Positions 54,700-64,000 of a stretch of 64,000 nucleotides of DNA are shown here, piece by piece. A program made the translations under genes and the position numbers. The first letter of the stretch is position 1. Every line of letters begins with the position of its first letter. The DNA comes from Posidonia oceanica (taxonomy: Eukaryota > Streptophyta > Magnoliopsida > Alismatales > Posidoniaceae), in NCBI GenBank assembly GCA_037176725.1, contig JAZBRS010000026.1:98873501-98937500 (forward strand). Direction: 5' to 3'. The notes beneath the pieces were generated by a model. It was not told the DNA's origin, searched no databases, and saw only the letters and a program-made list of their open reading frames with translations.

Positions 54700-57600
54700 T
54701 GTTGACAACCCATTTTGACAGGCAGAATCAATTGGAATCCTCTGGTGGCTTCTAGATCCAAATCTAAGTCCAAACCTACACATTCCTTTTCATCCTTCTC
54801 TCCAAAACTAGCCCAAACTTAACCTAGAATCACACCTCTTTCCCAAGCCCAATAACTATCCAAAAACCAAAGGAAAACACACCATCCCCAACTTAGCAAA
54901 TCCACCAAAAATCCTTAGAAATTTCAAACCAAAACCACTCCCAAAAATCCTAGAAAACCTAGGTAAAACTACCCTTTTTCTACACCTCAAAACCCTTCCA
55001 AAACCTTACCAAATCCAAACCCAAACCTTAGGTTGAACACTAGAGACCCTAGGCTATACACTCCCTAAATTTCACCTCTTTTCTAAACCTCTAACCCCTT
55101 CATTTCTTCAAATTATCCTTTTCTCTCTCCTGGATTATTCTTTTCTCTCTCCCCTCTCTCTCTCCTGATTATTGTCCTTCTTTTCACTCCCTTCTCTCTC
55201 TTCTTCTTGCCTGGCTGTGGGCCCACCCTGTGCATCTATCTCTTCTGCATTTTATTTATATTTATATTTTATTTTTAGCTTATTTCTTGATTTTCTAATA
55301 TTTATTTTCTTTCAACTCCTCTCTTCCTTCTTTACTCCTTCATTTCTCCCTTTTCTTCCCCCTCTCCTTTTCTTTTCCTCTCATCCACTAAATCTCTAAA
55401 AAACTCTTAAAAACATTTAAAACTCTAAAACAAAAGAAAAACTAATCAAAATCCTAAAAAGAAATAATTAAAACTTAGACAAACATTTAAAAAACAAAAA
55501 TCTAACTAAATCCTATTAAAACTAAAAACCATGAATGCAATCTAAAAAATGTAAAACAAACAAAAAGAAAATGCTATAAAATCAAGTAAAAACCAAAATA
55601 TAATCAAAAGAAGCAAAAGTAAAAACCCTACTAAAAATAATCAAAAAACAAATCCTAAAAAAAGAAAGAAAATAATTAAGAACACTAAGACAAGTAATTA
55701 AGAAAAAAAACCTAACTTAACAAATCCAAAAGAAACAATTTAAAAACTTAATCAAGAAGAAGAAAAGAAACAATCAAAAACATGAAACAATCTAAAAACA
55801 CTTAATTAAAAAAAAAAACTTAACAAGAAAAAACTTAACTAAAAACTATTAAAAGAACTTAACAAACAACATCAAAAACAAATCAAAGAAAACTTAAGGA
55901 AAAGACTAGAATCAAGAAATCTAAAACTCACCCTAATTAATTTAAGAACAATCCATTAAAAAATCCTAACTAAAAATCCCAACCTAACAAGAAGAACTTA
56001 ACTAAAAACAATTAAAAAATTTTTAACAAACATTTAAAAACAAAATCAAGAAAACAATTAAAAGAAAACTTTAAAAACTCAAATCAACATTAAAACTCTT
56101 CCTAATCCTAATTAACCAATTAAAAACAACCATTAAAAACCTAATCTAAAATCCCAATTTAAACACAACTACTCTAAAAACACTTTCAAAACTTTTCTAT
56201 TTTTATTTTTATTTTATTTTAATTTTCTTCCTCTCCTTCCTTCCCCTTTCTTCCTTTCTTCCTTTCTTCTTTTTATTTCTTCCTTTCCCTTTCGGTCCGA
56301 CCCATCAGAATCCTCCTCTCCCTCCTTTCTTCTTTCCTTTTTTCTTTTATCTTTTTCCGCACGCAGGCCCAGCCCACGGCCACATCTTCCTCCTTCCCTC
56401 CTTCTTCTTCTTCTTCTTCCTCAGTTCTCCTTCTCCCGCAACTTCCTTCCCTCCTTCTTCAAATTCAATTCTCCCTCCCGATCACCTCAGCTCCAGCTCA
56501 CCCTCCTCCTCTCTCGTCTCTCAGCGGATCATCCGGGGGGGGCATTTATTGCCCGTCGCCTCGCCGGTCGTTCGTTTCCATCAGCAGCATCCTTACGTCG
56601 GTGGATTTCAAAATCCACAGCCCGTGTAGCTCCGAACCCAGCCCTGATAAAGCTTCAGCAATCGCCCCTCCTTCAGCACCTTTTGGCATTTTGAGAGAAC
56701 ACCTGAGTGAGCTTGAGAGCCTCCAGCATTTCCTTCCTCATCCTCTGCCAGAAAAACCAGCAACTTCCTTCTCCCTTCCAGCCAGCAAAACCATCCATTT
56801 CCTTACCCAATCCTTCACTTAGAATCCTCCTCCTTCACCTTTTTCGTCGTCTTGAGAGAGAGAGCATCCAGAGCCTCCATTCTCCTCCTCTGCCTTGACA
56901 AAAATTCAAACCTCTTCCTCCTCTTCCTTTCCACTGAAACCAGCACCCATTCTAGACCACAAACCACTCCCAATTCCTCCCCCAATCTCACCCAGAATCC
57001 CAGCATCACAGCCCTTCCATCCCACAGCCAAGCCACCCCAGAATCACCCCGAATCACCTGAAACCTTCAGCAGAACCCAACATCACCCCTTCCAAAAATC
57101 CCAGCACTATTGAGCCCCAAACCTTCCCAAACTCTAGCAATCAACTCCCCAGATTACCATCTCAAACCACCAAGCCTTCAGCCTTCATCCTCCCCATAGC
57201 TGGAACCTTCCACAGAAAACACCTGCAACACTTCTTGCCAAAAAATCAACCCAGCTGCCATCTTCCACCTCAGACCTCCACCGGCCCTTCCTGACATCCA
57301 GGAACCTTCACCCAACCTCCAGCAAGTCGCCGGCACCTTCCAATTGAGCCAGAGAGCAGTGGACACCCTCCCCCACCTTCGGTGACCAGTTGAGCACCCA
57401 CAGAACCCATTTCTCGCGCCGGTCTGTAGAACTCCATTCCAACTACCGAGGAAGCTCCAGAAGACTCCACTAAGCAGATCTGGACGATCGCAGCCCGTCG
57501 ACGGCCTCTGCAATAACCGGACCAAGCTCGCCGTCTTCTGCAAAATCAGCCGACGTCAAGGGGACTTCTCAGCCATCGAATCAGGTATTCCTTCATCCCT

Positions 57601-60600
57601 CTAGCATATTTCTCTCTCCCTCTTGCTTTTCCGGCCATTAGATTATGGTTTCCCCCCCTCTGTGCCGAAGTCAATGTCGCCGCTTCTTCATCTTCTCCGG
57701 TGAGCTCCGGCTCTGATCCACCGCTCCAGTTAGCAGAACTCTGTTCTGAGCATCGCCTGAGGACCGCACGGACTCCAGGAGCATGCCGATGCCTTCAGAA
57801 TCCTCTCCCATCGCACCAATCGTCAGCTCTGCCTCCGAGTAGGTCTGCAGACCTCCGTCGCCATCTCCGGTCATCTCCAGGCTGCGCCATGGCTCCCCAA
57901 CGCTGCTCCGGTCTCCGCCTAGCTCCGGTGAACGATGCCCGCCGCTCAGCGCCTTTCTAGCCGCCCCTCTCTTCCGTTCCCGGCCACTGGTAGCTCTGTG
58001 CTACAGTGGCCGTTGCTGCTGTTTTTACTGTTCCTTTATTTCCTCTTAGTAAGCTAATTTTGCCATGTATTGCATTTCTGGCTTCTGTTTTTATTTTACT
58101 GCATTCTAGTGCTGCCATCGTTTAAGAATCATTTAAGTTTGAATTTAAATCATATGAAATTGCATGGAAAACCTAAAAAACTGTCTAATTGCATATTAGT
58201 CCTCCTGCTGTGTTTTCCTTTTAGATTTATTTTAGTTCAGGCCCTGTATGTTTTTTTAATTGCTTTTTAGTCCTCTGCAGTTACAGTTTATTTATTTTTC
58301 TTTACATTCAGCCCAGTTATTTATCTTATTTACATTCTAGTCCATTTACAGTTCAATTAAGTTTCTGCTCTTTATTTTCTAGTCCTGTGGCTTTTTATTT
58401 TTGCATTCCAATCCTTTGGTTGTTAATCTCATTTAATACTCTGATTTTACCTTAGTAAATTGCATTTTTAATCCTACATTTTTCTTTATTTGCCTTTTAG
58501 TCCTCTATTCTATTGATTTAAGCATTTATTTTTCATCTTTTCTTACTGCATTGCATTTTTTCCCCATGCATTTTGATTTTTGCACATAGGTCCTTCATTT
58601 GCATGCACAACATCTGTTTTTTAGCATTTTTTTCTTATAAAATTGCATTTTAGACCCTGCATGTTTTAAAATTACACATAGGTCCTCCACATGTTTATAA
58701 AACTCATTTAAATGCATATTTTTGCTTATAAAATTGCATTTTAGACCCTGCATATTTAAAAATTGCTCATAAGTCCACTATTTAATTCACAGACCATTTA
58801 AAATCACAGTTTTCCTTATAAAATTGCATTTCAACTCCTGCATGTTTCAAAATTGCATGTTAGTCCTCCACATGATTTCAAAACTTATTCAAATGCATGT
58901 TTACCTTATTAAATTGCATTTTAAACCCTGCATTTTGTAAAATTGCACTCAGACTCCCAAGTTTTCAAAAACCTTGCATATAAGTCCCTAACTTTTCAAA
59001 ATTCTTGCATTTAGGTCCCCCACTTTTTCAAAACTTGCATATAGGTCCCTAAGTTTTCTGAAAAATTATTCTTAGGTCCTTTCTTGCATTTCTGCATGCA
59101 TTGCACCCATGCATCTTTGCATCTGGCACTTTTGCACACACTTAAGCATACTTAGCTCCCATTTACATGGGAGGACTTGTTTTGCACTCCCCTAGGACCT
59201 CCTTTACACTTAGATCCACTTTTCTCCCCTGTTCTGGCTCTTCTACCTTGAAGCCAGCATATCTTCTGATCTGGCCGCCGGATCTTCTCAACCAAGCTAC
59301 CTGGACGACCCCGGTGGAGCGCCCTTCCACATGGACCAAGCATTTCTCAGATCAGGCTTCAGATTTCCAAGGTAAGTCCTTTTGAACCCCTGCATAGCAT
59401 ACATTTGTGCACCATTTGCATTGCATGCATGGTTTTTGCTTTCTATTTCCTCAAGCATATAGACTAGGACTCCCTCTTCCTATCTATCAACTCTATCTCC
59501 TCTTTTCGTGTACTCTTAGTGCCTTGTGTTGCGTTTCCCCTGGATTCACTACTAATTGCGACTTTCTTCTCCCTTTTCCACGATCTGATCGCATCGCGAG
59601 CTTTTGGCAGCGTGCGAGACATATCATGGGACACTTTGGTGGGAAACAGTCGCAGGACAGTGGTAATCCCTCCACTTGTTCTTACACTTGCATCGTTTAC
59701 CTCCCCTTTGCTTCTCTTGCTCTTCCCCTTTGCATCTGCATCCGCATGGCTTTATCAATGTTTTATTTTGCCTGCTTTGGCACCGTTTTGCGTGTCCACT
59801 TTGTTTTGGCACTGTTTTGCGTGCCAGCTTTGTTTCGGCACCTTTTTGCGTGCCCACTTTCCTTTTAGCACCGTTTTATGTGCCCGCTCTGTCTTTGGCA
59901 CCGTTCTGCATGCCCGCTCTGTCTTTGGCACTGTTTTGCATGCCCACTTTGCTTTCTTGCACCGTTTCACGTGCCGCTTCAGTTTCTTGCACTGTTTTGC
60001 ATGCTAGCTTTGTTTCTTGCACCATTTCGCGTGCTGCTTTGTTTTCTCGTACTATTTTGCTTGCCGATCTTGTTTTCTTGTACCGTTTCATGTGTCGCTT
60101 CTGTTTCTCGCATCGCTTTGCGTATTTTATGCTGTTTTCTCTTGCATGTCGCCCGCATTGCTTGGTTTTACCACCATTTTGCTTTTCTGCTTGCATTTGC
60201 ATATAGGGCAGTGATGCTTACTGCCTGGAGTTCTCACGAGCCAGGTTTCGACCAGTTCAGAACACAGACAGCGTTGCTGAGCACTTAGATTGCACGTTTA
60301 CTTCCTTGCATTGCATCCCATCACTTAGAGCACACTTATGAGCATCTAGTTAGGCATTCATGGCACTTAGGCATTGAAACCTGCATTTCCCTACGTATGC
60401 GAGCGTAAGCCTAGAAAGACCGATTCTCTGGCATGTCGGGGGTGCCTAACACCTTCCCCGCGCATAATAGGAGTCCTTGCCTAGTCTTTTGGCCCGTAAT
60501 GACCATATTGCCCTTATCCTAGGCATGAGTCATATCATTTGCATTCATTTGCATTTGTTTTCCTTTGCATTGCTTTGCATTGCATCCTTTGCTTGGCTTT

Positions 60601-60831
60601 GCATGTTAATCCACGCATTTCCCCGGTTATCCTTGTCTCCTGATAATAGACACGTTGGCGACTCTGAATTGTCTTATCTTCTTCTTTTCTTATCTTTTCT
60701 CCTCTGTTTCAAGTGTTTTTGAGTTGAGCCTTCCTCCTCGGACATAGCCGCTTATAGTGAGCCTGATTCCAATCGGTGCATGCGAGCTTTTGGCAGTGTG
60801 CATGGACGATCTGAACACCGGGATTACTACA
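54700..60831 (+). repeat. E9 5' LTR, 6.13 kb
   Basis: Starts TGTTGACAACCC and ends GGATTACTACA. Contains a CT-rich zone (55080-55390), A-rich zone (55390-56200), a GC/CT-rich zone with GATAAAG TATA-like box (56646-56652), a Pro-codon-rich region (56700-57960), TGCATTT repeats (58060-59060), a hairpin (about 59578-59630), the 30-bp minisatellite (59770-60140), the conserved block (60411-60530) and the terminal hairpin (about 60765-60815). The longest LTR in the window. Confidence 0.92.
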
Positions 60832-60832
60832 G

Positions 60833-60850
60833 TGGCGACTATGCTGGGGA
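60833..60850 (+). other. E9 primer-binding site
   Basis: TGGCGACTATGCTGGGGA, one mismatch to the E7 site, one base after the LTR. Confidence 0.82.
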
Positions 60851-62109
60851 TGCTAGACTCCAGCTTTCGTTTTTGGCTTTTTGCTCGCCTGCTTTCGCAG
60901 TTTTGCTTGCCTCTTTTGCCTGTTTTGGTCGCTCTTCTGTGTAAACTCCTAGCGAGTCGCCTTATGGCTACTCTACTTAGGTTTTGCACCTGCCTCGGCT
61001 GCTTTGCCTTGCCGTTTGCTCTATCTTGCTCTGCTTTGCCTCTGTTGCTTGTTTACTTACTTATTTCCTTGCTTCTGCTCTTATTTGCTTTACAGCTTAC
61101 CTGTCTTTACCTTCTTTATCTTGCTTGCTTATTATTGCTTTATTTCCTGCACATTGCATGTCTACATACTTGGTTGGCAACAATACATGCTTTTTGAATG
61201 ATGAATGCTTCTTTTACACACTTGCTATGTCACTACACACGCACATGCCCTATATATATGCCTTTTGACATGATGAATGTTTCTCTTCACTGTCATGCTC
61301 ACGAACACTTGCACATGCCATGCACTTGCCTTTTGCTCTGTTGTATGCTGTTTGCCTGCCATATTTGGTCGATTTTCTTCCCTTTTACACATGCCATGCC
61401 TAGGATAATAGAGATTGTTTGCTCTCCCTATGGTTAACTAAAAATGGCGAGTAAAAATAACTTCTAGGAGCAACTAGAGACTTTAGACAATCCTGCACTC
61501 CCTTGGGTTAATAAAATGCGTAAGATAAAAAACTTTAAGCATTTGCATAAGCATCATATAGGGCATGCATTCTTCTCATCTGAGTCCACCTACTAGTCTG
61601 GGAAGGACGGTTTCGACCTCTTGTTCCACCGCATCTTGCGTGGGCCAAGTCAGTCGGTCTGTCCCCCTTGTCTAGGGGTCGTGTCGGTGTAGTGGAGTGT
61701 ACTGCCCACGCTTTGGCGGGGTTAGGGCCACCAATGCACCACCCTATTATTTCCTCAGCTCTGGCTAGGAGTTCGGCAGGGAGCCTACTTTTTCTGACCT
61801 GAGTCGGCGACCCGCACACCTGGGGATACCCGAAGTAGATCACTTACTAGGATACACTAGATAGGTGAGGGGGGCATACTAGAAAGCATACATATCATTC
61901 ATGCCATCTAACTTAACTCATTTGCATCTGTCTTTTAGTTTCTAATCCTTGATTGTCTTTGTCTGTGTCAGCAGTGATCGGTAAGCGAGTTCCCTTACTA
62001 GAGCTTGAGTACTGTCCCTTTCTGACACCCCTGTTGCGACCTTGTTTGAGACCATTCTCTTTCTGAGCTATCCACCTTTGCGACGATAGCTCCTATTAGG
62101 AATCGCCCT
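60851..62109 (+). other. E9 leader
   Basis: Non-coding. Shares the block at 61540-61830 with E1 and E7. A CGGTAAGC donor-like site is at 61979-61986, preceded by a pyrimidine-rich GTGTCAG eight bases upstream, as in E1. Confidence 0.65.
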
Positions 62110-64000
62110 TTGCATACCCGTCGCAGCCCTATTCTCACGCGCTCTAGGACAGCAATGGCCCAGTACGTCAGTGAGCCTCCCTTTACTCTTGTCTCGGAGG
62201 GTGTTTCCGCTCCGGCCCCTTTAGTTGCTCCTTCTGTTCCCTTTGTTCCCCCTCCGACGCCAGGGTTTCCTCCCCTGATGCCTTTGGTATCTCAGTATGT
62301 CCCGGGACACTCGCAAGCTACTCTTTCTCTGGATCTGGTCGCCGAGTTTATCTTGATGACCGTTACTCGCGTTTCGGAGACGCGATTGCCCCCTCCTTCC
62401 TAGGGATACGTCGCCCTTGACATCCCTCCTACCGCTGCTGCGACTTTTACTGTAGCACCTATTCCTCCCTAACAGTCTGTGTCCGTGCCATTTGCTTCTC
62501 AATCTTCGTCGGCACTGCACTTCAGCGTTCCCATTGAAGGAATGCTTGAGGCTCAGTACCAGCACCTGATGGAGCTTGCCTAGAGACTATAGGGCATGGC
62601 TCTATCGGTTCGTCCCTCCTGTACTCCTGTCGCTCCTGAGGTTCCTTTGAGGCCAGTTCCTGCATTTCATGCATTTACCTCTACACCTCTGCCTCGACCA
62701 TCGTCTCAACTACTCACGGTTCCGACGATGGGGGCCCGTTTACCGCCTCTTTCTACACAACACTTAGCACAGCATGCTCCTCTTCCCCCTGGTGGTCAGT
62801 CCTTTGGGCTGGCTGGAGCTCAGTACCGTACTGGCCCACTGTTTGGCACCCCGCCTGTGCAGCAACTGGTGCTCCAGCATCCTACCCCTCCTACAGCACA
62901 GCATGTCATCTACCTTCCTCCCTTGCATCAGGCCCAGAACCCTGCATACATCCCTGCATACACAGTTCCCCAGCATCGATACACCGGCCATCCCGTTGCT
63001 CCACCAAGTGACGCTATGGTAGATCCGGAGGAGCACTTAGGTGCGACCCATTCGGCATATGTGCTCAGTACCCCTGCCGATCCCTCTCCTATGGCAGCAA
63101 ATCCAGACCCCATCAACAACCGAATGGACGTCTTGGAGAAGGCACTATGACTAGTGCAGGGTACTGAGCACCATACCTACCAATTCCGGGACCTCTGTTG
63201 CTTTCCAAAGGCGGTACTCCCTCTGAAGTTCAAAATCCCGGACTTTGACAAATACAATGGTAGGGGCTGCCCCGTAGCACACCTGACTGCGTATTGCGGT
63301 GATCTCGCTCAGCTTCAGGCTAACGAGAGGTTGCTGATCTACCTGTTCCAGAAGAGCTTGACCGGGCTGGCACTCATGTGGTTCACATCGCATGATATGT
63401 CAGCCATCAAGACTTGGAATGACCTCAGTAAGGCGTTCCTAGAACAATACTCCTTCAACCTCGATCTAGTCCCAAAGCGAGCGGACTTGATCGCAATCAA
63501 GCAGAATCCCAGCGAGCCGTTTGGGGAGTACGTTGGCCGCTGACGTGCCCTTGCTTCACAGGATCGAGATAGACCCTCTGACGAGGAGTCTATTAAGATC
63601 GTTATCAAAGGGGCGCAGCCATCTCTCGGGGCTCTGCTTAGCATTCAACCAGTCACTACTTTTGCAGCACTTATCTGAGCTAGAGCGTGCGTGGAGAGTT
63701 CTTTGCGAAGTGGCAACTTCCCGGCTCTCTCTGCGTTCGCTAAGTAGGCCGCGATCAGCAGTAACAATGCCAACAGTAGCACCTCCAACAACAACAGCAG
63801 TAGCAGCAACAACCGTCCCAAGAAGAAAGACGCTCCGAAGACCGCTATTGCATTCGTCGACTCTCCCACTGTGCCAGTTCACTTGCCATCCCGGCCTACC
63901 CCAGCTCAGATGGTGTATGCTCCTGCACCTAGGAATCCACCCACACCACAGATCACTACCACCGCTAGACCGGTCTACCTCGCCGCACCGGTTCAGCAAG
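62110..64000 (+). pseudogene. gag: E9 Gag, partial, eight in-frame stops
   Basis: One frame from the Met at 62110 to the window end, colinear with E1 Gag. Pro/Ser-rich N-terminus, then the core at about 63150-63700 (LKFKIPDFDKYNG, YCGDLAQLQANERLL, LEQYSFNLDLVPKRAD) and an Asn/Ser-rich basic patch. Stops: TAG 62401-62403, TAA 62470-62472, TAG 62581-62583, TAG 62590-62592, TGA 63148-63150, TGA 63541-63543, TGA 63676-63678, TAG 63745-63747. Compared with E1, most replace Gln, Arg or Trp by one transition. There is no frameshift. The zinc knuckle and protease lie beyond the window. Confidence 0.88.

Larger units (their letters stand above)
54700..64000 (+). mobile_element. E9: Ogre/Tat element, 5' part
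   Basis: 5' LTR, PBS, leader and gag, all closely related to E1. It is inserted in the 3' LTR of E7; acaaa at 54695-54699 is a candidate duplication. The window ends within gag, so pol cannot be judged. Confidence 0.9.

Overview
Plant nuclear DNA, most likely from the heterochromatin of an angiosperm with a large genome. The evidence is giant LTR retrotransposons of the Tat/Ogre branch of Ty3/gypsy: LTRs over 5 kb, a primer-binding site matching a plant tRNA-Arg, RT followed by two RNase H domains and then integrase, and 5-bp target duplications. Premature stops sit mainly at CAG, CGA and TGG codons, as expected when methylated cytosines decay in CG/CHG context. I see no host gene, tRNA, rRNA or CRISPR array, and I cannot name the species.

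Layout, left to right. E1 (1-15665, minus) is an Ogre/Tat element cut by the window edge near the end of integrase. It has a single 8.7-kb gag-PR-RT-RNaseH-aRNH-INT frame broken only by six TAG codons, then a leader, a PBS and a 5.6-kb LTR. E1 sits in E2 (15666-16555, plus), the 3' part of another LTR. E2 sits in E3 (16556-17627, minus), a decayed gag-protease fragment whose protease has lost its catalytic Asp. E4 (17628-32570, plus) is a different Tat family. It has a short 1.6-kb LTR with a perfect five-unit heat-shock element upstream of a TATA box, a gag, two tandem protease domains, a G-patch-like motif, RT and two RNase H domains.

E4 is interrupted twice. A solo LTR, E5 (25862-31005, duplication gtacc), lies inside its RT, and a minus LTR, E6 (32571-34892), lies after its second RNase H. 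E6 carries six regularly spaced 57-58-bp double-hairpin modules. E7 (34893-54699, plus) is inserted in E6. It has a 5' LTR, a duplicated PBS, gag only, no recognisable pol, a 3.7-kb repeat-rich tail, a PPT and a 3' LTR, so it looks like a non-autonomous gag-only element. Solo LTR E8 (43531-49075, minus, duplication ccatg) splits the E7 gag. E9 (54700 to the window end, plus), an Ogre/Tat element with a 6.1-kb LTR, is inserted in the E7 3' LTR and runs out of the window in gag.

The nesting is five levels deep: E3 > E4 > E6 > E7 > E8/E9, with E5 in E4 and E3 > E2 > E1 on the other side. Autonomous copies of the E1/E9 type could have supplied pol functions in trans to gag-only E7. This is inference from shared LTR signals, gag and PBS. 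The points most worth a second look are the E6 double-hairpin array, the E4 tandem proteases, the E4 heat-shock element, the gag-only E7 with a covarying hairpin pair in its tail, and the deamination-type stop pattern.
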